DNA from: Larix sibirica
Lineage: Eukaryota; Streptophyta; Pinopsida; Pinales; Pinaceae
Direction: 5' to 3'
Assembly: GCA_004151065.3 (NCBI GenBank)
Contig: NWUY0300108971.1
Span: forward strand, 23,615-33,718
Length of the DNA stretch: 10,104 nt
The position numbers and the translations under genes were made by a program. Of this stretch, positions 1 to 8,295 are shown piece by piece (the first letter of the stretch is position 1; each line of letters opens with the position of its first letter). The notes under the pieces are model-generated. The model made no database searches. It was not told the DNA's origin and saw only the letters and a list, made by a program, of their open reading frames with translations.

Positions 1-560
1 AAGTTCTCCAACACCGACTCCCTGATTTACCAGCTCCAGATGGAAGTAGGCAATGAATCCCTGTTTTACAAGCACTGACTTGAAGGAAGCACTAACTCCC
101 TGTTCCTTGCCCCGTTCTTCCACCCTGGTATGTCTGTTGAAGATACTTCTTTGTTGTTCCGTTGATCAGCACACACTTCATATTAACTGTTTTTCATTCT
201 GTTGTGCACACCTTCTCTAAAATGTGATCTTGTATTCTCTAAACTATCTCATACTTCACAATGTGTGTGTTGTTTCAACATACAGTTCAGTTTCTGTGCA
301 TATATGAACTCAATTGATACCGCACATCCTGTGTTGTGCTGTTGTTCTAACTTTGCGCATATGTATCAGATTACTCACATCATTCTACGCATCCTCTACT
401 ATGTTGCACTCTTGTCTTAGATATATTGTATCATCTTATGCATCACTTTATGTGCTTCAAGTTTGTCTTCGCGCATCTGTCTTAGAGAAAACACTTCATC
501 CTTCTACGCATCATTTGTTGTACTGCATTTTTTACATATGGCTCTTCTACTAGATTATAC
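1..560. repeat. Pyrimidine-rich tract with dispersed ACGCATC-like motifs, possible CACTA subterminal region
   Basis: No gene is visible. A short motif recurs in one orientation: TTCTACGCATC at 383-393 and 502-512, with looser copies CTTATGCATC at 435-444, TCTTCGCGCATC at 466-477 and TTTGCGCAT at 352-360. A further TTCCGCATCC lies at 753-762. Near the left edge, ACTCCCTG-like words recur at 17-24, 57-63 and 95-102. Plant CACTA transposons carry many short, diverged subterminal repeats that bind the TNPA-type protein. The tract lies on the 3' side of the decayed TNP2 gene, so that role is plausible, but it is inference. The low stop density of the plus strand here probably reflects its pyrimidine-rich composition rather than coding. 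Confidence 0.4.
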
Positions 561-801
561 TATTATAGTTCCATGAGCCATTGATACCCCAAGAATTAGA
601 ATATTTCCAAATCAGAGTACTGCCATTTTTTGCATCTTCAAGCTTACTTTCACTCTCCAACATGGATTCTTATTTATTCTTGGCCTACGCAAACCGTATG
701 TGCACAAGTTGGTCGTGGCGTCCCTTCTTCCTTGCTTCTCGGTCAAGTTGATTTCCGCATCCACCACTTGTCATGATCTACGCAACTGAGGTGTCATTCT
801 A

Positions 802-972
802 TGTGGGTCTTGCACACTCTAGAACCACTTTGTGTTGGGTGTTGCGCCCTTAATGTACCATCGCTTGTGGGTCTTTCACACTTGACTTCTCGGACCACCT
901 CTTGCTTCTAGGACTATTGTGTGCTTCAAAGACTTGTATAATTCCATTTTGATTGCTTCAAAGAATTGTATA
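802..972. repeat. Degenerate tandem array with 32-bp period
   Basis: TGTGGGTCTTGCACACT at 802-818 recurs as TGTGGGTCTTTCACACT at 866-882 (16 of 17 bases, offset 64). GCTTCAAAGACTTGTATA at 923-940 recurs as GCTTCAAAGAATTGTATA at 955-972 (17 of 18, offset 32). The intermediate unit starting at 834 (GTTGGGTGTTGCGCCCTT) also resembles the unit at 802. Two independent pairs whose offsets are 32 and 64 point to a worn tandem array of about 32 bp. CTTGCTTCTCGG-like words suggest that it may extend from about 700 to 1060. Because 32 is not a multiple of three, it is unlikely to be a protein repeat. A CACTA subterminal repeat block is one explanation and a local minisatellite another. Confidence 0.55.
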
Positions 973-1223
973 CTTTCGGAACTTGCATATATTTCCAACC
1001 ACTTATTGCTCCCGAACCTCTTGCGCACTTCCAATACTTGTCCTACCATCTCTTTGGAATTACCTTTGACTAGATGGACGAGGACTTACGCACATACCTT
1101 ATGTACTTCGTCAAACTGGATTTCATATACTTCTTCAAAGTGGCCAAAGGATGTTGAGTCCTCTTTGGCATCAATTGACATCAATGCCAACCAAAGTTCA
1201 ACAACTATGATCTGAGAATGGGT
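879..1223 (-). pseudogene. Unrecognised open frame downstream of the TNP2 remnant
   Basis: One minus-strand frame is open for 115 codons except for a single TAA at 1086-1088. It is in the same frame as the TNP2-like core immediately to its right, separated from it by the TGA at 1224-1226. The translation contains FGHFEEVYEIQF and MELYKSLKH. It does not show the blocks expected next in a TNP2 transposase (DGFNPFG, then YSMWP), so either a deletion brought another part of the protein here or the openness is accidental. The FG-F-E-YE-F pattern faintly recalls the DUF4216 domain at the C-terminus of some CACTA proteins, but I am not confident. The 32-bp array overlaps its lower half, which argues for caution. 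Confidence 0.25.
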
Positions 1224-1226
1224 TCA

Positions 1227-2095
1227 CCCTATATAGAGCTAAACCCACCTTATATTACGAGGATCTTGGGAAAAATTGGGTCGTTTGTTGTCAAATGCCA
1301 TCCATACATTATAATAAACCACAAGTCATTGTTTTCAACTGGTGCTCTTATTTTGGTCATGCCATTGCATAAGTTCAAAAATATCTTGACATTTATACAT
1401 TCGAATAAATTGTGGGATTAGTGGAAAGTGGTGAACAATCTTTATAGGAGTTGAATCTTATTTCAACCCTAGACTATACTTCCCTTCTTTACATTTCAGA
1501 CATTAAGTCTCACTTGCAATATTTTTAGAAAATAATACACAACCATTCACACGTGTGGATGTTTTCATACCCTGAGCCTAGCCTAGTGATTTGTGCTTTG
1601 CATGCACTCTATTTTGTTGACAATGTGGAGTCAAGTGGTGACAATCAATGGAACAATTCCAATAACTCATCAACACTCTCATTTTTCCAACCATGCGCCT
1701 TGTAAGTTAAAAATTAGAAGGATTGTTGTCAAGTGACTTAACTTGCAAGTAATACATAGGGTTTGAAGCATCCTCCATCAACTTGTTCCAATCACCCTTG
1801 AGACCCTCATTCAACAATCTATCAATTTCAATCCCTTCATTTAATATTCTTTCCTCTTCATCTATGTTTGGTGCCTCTTTGTCTATGTTTGGTGCCACTT
1901 CATCTCTCATGCTACGTAATTGTATCCTATGTAGATAATAATTTTAAGGGAAAGGGATTATATCACTATCACCAAATTTTAGCATGTATTCATAATCACT
2001 TCTATTTTTTCCATCTTCGCGCCACGACAATCATTACATGGGCATGCATATCTATCTAAGATCTTATGATTGGCTATTATCTCATTGTGTGCATG
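1227..2095 (-). pseudogene. Decayed CACTA (En/Spm) transposase, TNP2-like
   Basis: TNP2-type transposases cut and join CACTA DNA transposons. Read on the minus strand, the blocks come in family order. A transposase-associated N-terminal piece with NHKILDRYACPCNDC lies at about 2027-2071. An acidic linker follows with WNKLMEDASNPMYY (family: LLEDA-PLYPG). Next come C-KC at about 1491-1502 and FPLIPQFIRMY at about 1395-1427, followed by ELMQWHDQN at 1350-1376. WMAFDNKRPNF and DPRNIRW follow at 1245-1304 (family: W--FD---P-FA-DPRNVRLGL). The main frame, continued to 878, has nine stops in 345 codons: 1707, 1578, 1503, 1458, 1335, 1326, 1239, 1224 and 1086 (first base on the plus strand). The N-terminal piece is in another frame and ends at a TAA (1979-1981). 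The catalytic C-terminal half is not recognisable, so the gene is dead. The family call rests on motif order recalled from the family, not on a search. Confidence 0.8.
1861..1902 (-). repeat. 21-bp tandem duplication in the transposase linker
   Basis: TCTATGTTTGGTGCC starts at 1861 and again at 1882, a period of 21 bases. On the minus strand this encodes a seven-residue repeat (APNID-KE then APNID-EE) in the acidic linker before the TNP2 core. The period keeps the frame, so the duplication could have arisen while the gene was still active. Confidence 0.8.
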
Positions 2096-2159
2096 GCATT
2101 CATTGGTTGTCAAAATTGGGCATTGATTCATCTTCAATTTTCTACATTCAATTATGAAA

Positions 2160-4430
2160 CTGATATGTGAATTAACAAACCAATTAATGAGTCTACATCA
2201 ACCAATCATATTTGACATCAACAAGTCAAACTCAACATTAACCGGATGACTAGACTTATAGGAAGGCAAATTGATTTATAGAAACACAAATTGTTGTGAT
2301 AACTATCAATAACGAAAGTTATTTGTAATTGAAAAATTTATGTGGTATAAATAAATTAATGAACTCCAAATGAGGGGTTTTCCTGTTTAAAAACATAGAC
2401 AGTAAAAAATATTATAGGTTCTTAGGACATCATATAGTTAATCATTTATAAGTAGAATTCCTTCCCTATTTATCTAATTGTTCATCTAAGAAGTTTGAAA
2501 CTGTGGTTGAGAAAAATCATGAATGCTCATTTGCTATGTTTTTTCCTTTGTTCTTATTTTTATTTTTGCTTAGTGTAGATAAATAACAATTTCATATTAG
2601 TATGCATAATAGCTACAGGAATACCCAAAACAGGGGAGAGATTAGAAACAAAGGTTGATCCCTAGCACACAAACTAATAGTTATCTTAGATTTAGTCACA
2701 TTGTGCCTTATCCATTCTAAACAATAGGAGCAATATTTGTTCTATTGGGCTCTCAGAGATAACCTGTAGAAGGTGCATATTAGTTTACTTAATAGTTTGG
2801 AGTGTTTTGCAATCCAATGTTTTGGATAAAACTCAAAGATAGTTCTAGATCTATTTTTCTCTCTAATTCTTATTGATATCATATTGCAAAATACATCTAG
2901 ACCCTCTTGGTTATGGGTTTATGTAGAGTGCATTTTTTATATCGATGCAATTCTAGTGTATATATTCCATGTTAGGTTAGTTTGTTGGATAACCTTTCTG
3001 ATGTTCTCAAGTGTAGGTTCAAAAATGAGTAGATAGAGCGGAGATATAGAGTATTTATTTTTTTTAAGAAAAAGATATAGAGTATTTATTTATATCCAAG
3101 AGCTCAATGGTTTGCAGTGAGTAATGACAAGGAATTTCTCATATATTTTCTCTCAAAGTACAGTTGGGAGGAGAGGTTCCAAGCAAATCCAATGTTGCAA
3201 AAAACTTGTTGGGGTCATATGACTTGCATTATGTTTTGGTTGATAATTTTCTACCCCTAATACAGGATCAAACCCTAACTCTTCATTTTCATTTATGAAA
3301 TATTAGCATCAAATCTTGAGCTTTAATTTTTATTTAGGAGTAAATAAATACTATTTACTAACATGAGGCAATTACCTAGGAGTTTTGCCAAAATATTTTA
3401 GCTCGGGGATATGTTGTAAGCAACAACAAATTAACCAAATAAATGAAAGCACAAATTTGTAATAACAAACTATGGGAGAGAAGAAAAGCTATGTGAACCC
3501 AAACTAGTAAGACAAATATGAATTGGGTAATGGGTTGACGACCTTAATCCATTATTTACAAATGAGGTAGAGGATAAATGAATAGAGGTAAATCTAGGTT
3601 GACAGAGAATAGAAGCAAGTGGCTTAGGTCTATTTTCATTTTCTCAAAACTAAAAGGAATGGCTTAAAACATATCTCAACAAACAAAATGATGGCATATG
3701 ACCAACACAACTAATCCCATGACAACACGTCAGTCAAGTTATAATACTAATGTGAATTCAACCCATAACAAGATCCTCAAAGTCTATAGCTAGCATGAGA
3801 AAGGTTGAGATTCTACATAATGATGAAGACAAACCAATAATTATCTAGGTTTTGAACCATGTCAAACCACCTTGATATTCAATAAGCGATAAGATAGAAT
3901 ATTGGGTTGAGTAACTCCATAAAAATATGACCTCACACAATACAAGAGATATGTGGGCATGGGTCAAATAGGGGTCCCCACTATTATTTTTATTTTCAAG
4001 TAGAACAAGACCATAAGTGGGTTGTCAAGCCAAGACAACAATGAATAGTGTAACTAATTATGTATGGGACCAAAAAATTGAGCAAATAATTGTTGAAGAT
4101 CAGACAAGAGGAAAGTAGGATTGCCCATCATCAAAAGGGCCAAGACACAAAGTGTTGAGACATAATCAATCAACCTAAACAATAACCCATAAAAATGATA
4201 ATTGCAGAGTTAGTAGTATCCAATGTAAGTAGAGGAAAATAATCCAAAACCAACTTCAAAGCCAAAAAACAATAGAGATTTAAGCAACCTGCAATTCTTT
4301 AGCAGAATGGGGGTTTCATCTCCAAATTCATTACATAAGTCTTCTCGACAAACTTTAAATAAATCCTTGTTCTCCTTTTCAAAATCCTATGTGTTCTCTC
4401 CATGGTACCTGCAATATATACTCAATTTTT
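2160..4430. other. AT-rich stretch with no recognisable gene
   Basis: About 2.3 kb contains no supported gene, RNA or complete mobile element. All six frames are short and broken. The plus strand is purine-rich from about 3400 to 4300, which lowers stop density in some minus-strand frames, but the translations carry no motif I know. A minus-strand frame of roughly 70 codons with one stop lies near 4205-4410; I could not assign it. No CACTA terminal inverted repeat could be fixed here, although the right end of the CACTA remnant should lie in or near this stretch. Confidence 0.5.
3043..3091. repeat. 18-bp direct repeat, 31-bp period
   Basis: GATATAGAGTATTTATTT is present without mismatch at 3043-3060 and 3074-3091, separated by a T/A-rich spacer (TTTTTAAGAAAAA). 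It looks like a small local duplication of low-complexity DNA. No function can be read from it. Confidence 0.85.
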
Positions 4431-4706
4431 TGTTGGGAACCTACTCCTTAGGGTTAGGAATATTGTCTTCATATTCACGTGTAATGAAATCAAGAGTCAT
4501 TGTGAATATATAGAGTCCTGAAGGATTCCAAGAGACTGTTTGGAAGAAGAAACCAAGGGTCACTTCTTATTGTATATATATGTATATTTGCCAATGAGAA
4601 TTTGCGCATTCACATCATGTATCTCTCTCTTTGTGTTTGTGCATAATTGTGTATTTGAATTTGTGCTGAGCCACTTTGTCTATTTTCCCTAGTGGGAAAC
4701 CTAACA
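4431..4706 (+). repeat. 5' long terminal repeat (276 bp)
   Basis: The block starts TGTTGGGAACC and ends GGGAAACCTAACA, giving the usual TG...CA ends with a short terminal inversion (TGTT/AACA). A TATATATAT run at 4573-4581 is a possible promoter TATA box. The segment 4551-4612 aligns with 8813-8874 at about 48 of 60 positions with two 2-base gaps (counted by eye). TCTATTTTCCCTAGTGG near the end matches TCTATATTCCCTATAGG in the right copy. The primer-binding site one base downstream fixes the right end. Confidence 0.75.
4573..4581 (+). promoter_or_regulatory. Possible TATA box in the 5' LTR
   Basis: TATATATAT lies about 140 bp into the LTR, a reasonable place for the retrotransposon promoter. 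The right LTR has the weaker TGTATTTATG at the aligned position, so the motif is only partly conserved. Composition alone could produce it in this AT-rich DNA. Confidence 0.35.
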
Positions 4707-4707
4707 A

Positions 4708-4719
4708 TGGTATTAGAGT
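4708..4719 (+). other. Primer-binding site for initiator methionine tRNA
   Basis: TGGTATTAGAGT follows the LTR end after one base (A). The standard plant retrotransposon site, complementary to the 3' end of initiator tRNA-Met, is TGGTATCAGAGC. Ten of the twelve bases match, and both differences are C-to-T changes of the kind expected from methylated-cytosine decay. Many Copia and Gypsy elements use this site, so it does not decide the superfamily. Confidence 0.75.
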
Positions 4720-6350
4720 GTTTTTTAGCATGTGGCCTGTGCTCAGACCTGCTCCTCTCTGCCTATCTGCTTGCCATTCTCTCTATTCATTCTATATGGC
4801 AGTCCAGGAATTCTTCCCTTTCCCAATCTACTCACCAATCTCCTATCCTCTACATTTCAATTATTCCTTTGTGTTTCAATTATTTAGATCTTTGTAGTGA
4901 GGGGTTTTATTGAGTGTGACATGCATCTCAAAACCCTAGACACTTAATTCTTGTTATTCTCTACAATCATTATTGATCTAAAGCATCTCATCTCCTCCAA
5001 CTCATTGTGTGTGGAAAGTCTAAGCTATCATGGTATGAAGACTATCATGCTATGAAGACCTAGCGTATATTGTTGAAGACCATCATTCTATTGTTGCCTG
5101 GAGACTATTGCTGAGAACCTTGGTATTATTGTTGTACTTGATGAGAACGGAGATCTATCAAGACCATCGTGGAGTTGAGCTACGTTGAAGGCACTCTACC
5201 AACGATTGGAACTACGAACTCAACGTGAGTACTAGAGCTCTCTCTACTTGTGCTTTCATATATCATCACTCTTGCGTAGAAGCCAACAATCTATTCCATA
5301 TCTGAGATGGGTTTTCTTTATTGGCTCACGGACATGAATTTTTTTCAAGCCTAAGCTCTGCACAAACGAAGAATTGGGAGTATAAGGGGCATATGGTTAA
5401 GTTTGTTGGTGTGCATGTGGCATTAAAGAGTGCAGTCCTAATCTTGAGTTTGTTGATGAGGCTTGCCGTGTGAAGCATGAGTGTAGACCCAAAATCTGCC
5501 CTAATCTCTGCAAAAATGTTGGAGAGTACTGGAGCTGACATCTCTCAACGATTAGAGATGCCTCTTGATCTGTGTGTTGGAGTACCTGCCTTCTATTCTG
5601 TTTTATGCTTGGAGCAGAGACAATCGCAGCATTGGAGAGACGGAGCTACTACTGCGTTGGTGCATGCTCTCTCCATGTACCATTACTTGTGCGTGGATTT
5701 GTCTCTTCATATGTGTATGCTACGTGGAGGTATTCTTTTATACACCGTAAACCCTAATCCATAGATCTATGTGTTACAGTTGTTGCGGTTTCATTTTTTA
5801 TGATGTCTCCACAAGTGTTGTGCGTTGAGCATTGAAGATTGTAGACATAGTGGAGTCGTGACATATGCCCTCAACATGGAGTCTTTCGAGTTGTGTTAAC
5901 CCTAGCTCATGTGTGTGGGGTTGGAACGAGGACTGCAACCTATATTACTTGTGGTATATCCAACCACAATCTCGTTATGGTGCAAGGATGCACGTGATTC
6001 ACTCATTCAAATTCCTCTAAGGATGATTGACCATCTAGTGACTCCACTGCATAATGAATGCGGTGATCATCACATTACATAATTGATTCTACAAATTATC
6101 AACGTTGGCGGATAAATGCAAGTGATTGACTAGACTTGGTGCTCATAATGTCGAAATCTCCTTCTCAATTAGAAGCAAGCTCTCTGTGTAAGGGCGTACA
6201 TACTGACTGCACATTGCTTGAGTTTTGAAAGTGGCATATGGTGATATCTATTTGAACAATCAAACTACCCAGAACACTGCAATCAACCAAGAACCTTGCA
6301 ATATGAGACTCGGGAAGAAGGAACAAGGCATATTCTTCTCTTTGTTTTGC
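4720..6350. other. Long untranslated leader-like interior of the retroelement
   Basis: About 1.6 kb after the primer-binding site has no supported gene. Small open frames on both strands at 5326-5764 overlap one another and show no motif. In an autonomous element gag would begin within a few hundred bases of this point, so its absence fits a rearranged or non-autonomous element. A perfect inverted repeat, TTGTGGT at 5949-5955 with ACCACAA at 5963-5969, is of the same general type as the GTGGTT hairpins at 8358-8604. Confidence 0.5.
5028..5130 (+). repeat. Cluster of degenerate GAAGACTATCAT units
   Basis: TATCATGGTATGAAGAC is followed at once by TATCATGCTATGAAGAC, a 17-bp tandem pair with one mismatch at about 5028-5061. 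Looser copies follow (TTGAAGACCATCATT, TGGAGACTATTGCTGAGAACC). It is a worn short tandem array inside the leader. No coding role is evident. Confidence 0.6.
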
Positions 6351-6352
6351 TA

Positions 6353-6698
6353 AAGGTGTACTGAAGAAAAAAAATCTTGCTCCATCTTCTCCTCGAGGGG
6401 ATCCATCAAACTCAAAAGTGTGACATTATACTCCAAACGGGATTCTCCTAAAGGTGAATAGGAAACCTTCTCTGCACTTTCAACAACAACTTCCAATGAC
6501 TCTTTACTTTTCACTTAAGATGGCCTGGAATGTTCGAGGATCATCCCTTTCAAGGAAGGATATGTACATTTGAATGTCATTTGTGAATATTTTATAACCC
6601 ATAACCTCATCACTCAACAAGCCTTTGACAAAGTCACGCCTAAGTTGTTCAAAGGGATTCTCAATTTTATTCCAAAGATTGTATTGCTTAGAGTTCAT
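6353..6698 (-). pseudogene. Unrecognised coding-like fragment, antisense to the retroelement
   Basis: Two minus-strand frames abut. The first, 6504-6698, is 64 codons from an ATG and contains FEQLRRDFVKGLLSDEVMG and ISFLERDDPRTFQAIL. The second, 6353-6514, is 54 open codons in a neighbouring frame and contains SPLGESRLEY and LMDPLEEKMEQ before a TAG at 6350-6352. A single frame change near 6505-6514 would join them into about 115 codons. The amino acid mix is that of an ordinary charged soluble protein rather than translated AT-rich noise. I do not recognise the family. It could be a captured host-gene fragment or a piece of another transposon inserted in reverse. Confidence 0.45.
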
Positions 6699-6727
6699 TG
6701 CAATTTGTAATTTTCATATCAAGTGGT

Positions 6728-6763
6728 ATTGTTGTAGAGATTATATATTGTTTTAGAGATTAT
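6728..6763 (+). repeat. 17-bp tandem pair, 19-bp period
   Basis: ATTGTTGTAGAGATTAT at 6728-6744 is repeated as ATTGTTTTAGAGATTAT at 6747-6763 (16 of 17). ATTTTGTAGAGACTTAG a little further on is a looser copy. This is a minor local duplication. Confidence 0.75.
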
Positions 6764-7306
6764 TGTCAAATATTGTATTGTAAAACTATTTTGTAGAGAC
6801 TTAGACCTGCACTTAGATTCCTTGTGTTACCAACCAACCTATTATAGGAGACAGTACTATAAGTTTTTACAGAGTTTTCTTGTGAATTCAAACTAGTTTT
6901 CCTGAGTTTGGACCAAGTCCAGTAAAACAAAAACTTCTATTTGTGGAGATTGTATTGCACTCATCGTAAGGAAGCAAATTGAATTGTGGGAATAAATTGG
7001 CGGACAATGTTTTGAGCATTATCAAATAAAGCAGAGCATTCAGAGGATGCCTATTAACATGTATAAAGAGAGCAACTCATTTTTAGATTCGCCTTCAAAA
7101 TCATAACTTGCAAATAGTCAAATTTGTAAGTTTCTTGTATTTTTCATATTCACAATAGTTCTTGTGCAAGTGTCAATTTGAAAGTGAGTTGAAATGTACT
7201 TGGGTGCATTCTCGGTTGAGACCGACACCCTTCATTCTTCTGTGTTTGAAATTGTTGAGACTTGTTTGTAATAGGGCGGAGTTGCAAGAATCCCTTCATT
7301 ATTTGA

Positions 7307-8110
7307 GTGAGTCACATGTTTTCAATGGCTAGAATAAACATGCTGGTAAAGTTACTGAAGACTCTATTGTTTTCTTCTGCCAACAACACTATCATGATCA
7401 ACAAGAACACACTCACTCACATTCAAGACCATGCAAAAGAATCACAAGACACTCTTGAGTTCCTACAAATTGAGTTGCAACTTTCACAAGAAGAAAGACA
7501 TTATGAACTTGTTCATGTTCAAAATATTCTCTTTCATGATTCCATTTAGCTGCCTGCACATAATAAAGCCACTTTAGAAGCACATAAGCAAATTAGTGCC
7601 CCCACATCAGAAGAAAATGCAAATGAAGATGAAGATATGCATACAGAAAAAATGCAAATGAAGATGAAGATATGCATACAGAGGTTCTGCTTGTTCTTTC
7701 CAAGCCCATCATCATACCATGGGAATAAATCATCCATAACAAGCACAAAACTAGTCTTGGATACAACAAGGAAGTGATAGTTCAAATTCCCAATTTCTCC
7801 AAGACTATCCAGTTTCAGAGTGCTAGATTCCTCAATGAGATTTCATCTTCATCCACATCGGTTCAAGGTTCAACATGTGAACACTATGATCGAGTTGGCC
7901 ATATGAAAGATCAGTTTTTTTATCATCATCCTTGCAAGCATTCGGAAAGCATACCCATTATTTAGAAATATGCTTCATTCTGAAGAAACTTACAAGAGAG
8001 AAGATTCATTACAGGTAGATCACTTCTTGGAAATGGTCGTCAACACCCAAGAAGACATATATGTCATACCGGAGAGTTCATTCATGAGTATTGACACGTC
8101 TTGTAGTTGA
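7307..8110 (+). pseudogene. Broken retrotransposon gag with two zinc knuckles
   Basis: Gag forms the particle and its zinc knuckles bind the element's RNA. The frame opens at an ATG at 7307, though an ATG at 7325 (MARINML) is an equally likely start. A helical, charged segment (DTLEFLQIELQLSQEERHYE) is followed by a TAG at 7547-7549. The frame continues into an acidic linker, shifts at the 35-bp duplication (7614-7682), meets a TAA near 7729, and reaches a knuckle at 7876-7917: C-EH-Y-DRVG-H-MKDQ-F. This is CX2CX4HX4C with its second and third cysteines changed to Tyr and Phe, each one base from TGT. HPCKH (7927-7941) starts a second knuckle, whose CGKHTH and EICF parts lie in another frame. 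A last open stretch ends with TGA at 8108-8110. No protease or polymerase follows; a polypurine tract comes 31 bp later. Confidence 0.7.
7614..7682 (+). repeat. 35-bp tandem duplication that shifts the gag frame
   Basis: A 34-base block (AAAATGCAAATGAAGATGAA... to ACAGA) at 7614-7647 is repeated without mismatch at 7649-7682, a period of 35. The upstream gag frame has codons starting at positions equal to 2 modulo 3. The knuckle frame starts at 1 modulo 3. A 35-base insertion moves frame 2 to frame 1 exactly, so the two halves were one frame before the duplication. Confidence 0.9.
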
Positions 8111-8141
8111 GAGATATTCTTCTCCTCACAGTGTTCCTGAT

Positions 8142-8152
8142 AGGGGGGGAAT
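8142..8152 (+). other. Internal polypurine tract followed by an LTR-like start
   Basis: AGGGGGGGAA at 8142-8151 is followed by TGATGCATAATTAG from 8152. A G-rich purine tract directly before TG is the normal junction of a retrotransposon interior with its 3' LTR, and TGATG is a common LTR start in Gypsy elements. It lies 31 bp after the last gag stop. If real, the gag belongs to a separate element whose 3' LTR begins at 8152. No second copy of that LTR exists in the window. Confidence 0.55.
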
Positions 8153-8273
8153 GATGCATAATTAGAAAAAATCAAGCGGGAACAAGCGAGCCTCCATTAG
8201 ATCTAGATCCTTTATCCTGCCACACTTAGAGCTATAGCTAGATCTAGAGCCAGAGCCATGACTATCCATTTAT

Positions 8274-8295
8274 TAGAATATTGCACCATATTCTA
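8274..8295. promoter_or_regulatory. Perfect 8-bp inverted repeat TAGAATAT...ATATTCTA
   Basis: TAGAATAT at 8274-8281 pairs with ATATTCTA at 8288-8295 around the six-base loop TGCACC. Its right arm runs into the first GAATGTTCTAG unit. It may be part of the same regulatory cluster. Confidence 0.6.

Noticed and set aside
202-1215. Several plus-strand open frames (202-420, 314-553, 919-1215) that together leave one frame with few stops over 1.2 kb
   Set aside because: The plus strand is pyrimidine-rich here, which by itself removes stops. The translations are rich in Cys, Leu and Ser with no motif, and the neighbouring TNP2 evidence is on the minus strand.
3400-4430. Stop-poor minus-strand frame across about 1 kb
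   Set aside because: Stop density is only mildly below expectation, the strand is pyrimidine-rich, and no motif of a transposon or host gene is visible.
4307-4513. Plus-strand 68-codon frame
   Set aside because: It crosses the left LTR boundary at 4431 and has no motif, so it is an accidental frame.
4676-4913. Two 73-codon plus-strand frames
   Set aside because: One starts inside the 5' LTR and the other within its last bases; both cross the primer-binding site, where coding is not expected, and they overlap in different frames.
5326-5764. Overlapping small open frames on both strands in the leader
   Set aside because: They overlap each other in three frames, have no recognisable motif and are short enough to arise by chance.
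7546-7785. Minus-strand 79-codon frame rich in Phe, Ser and Ile
   Set aside because: It is the reverse shadow of the gag linker and knuckle region, including the 35-bp duplication.
7774-7800. GTTCAAATTCC, resembling a tRNA T-arm
   Set aside because: No acceptor, D-arm or anticodon arm can be folded around it, and it lies in the gag frame.
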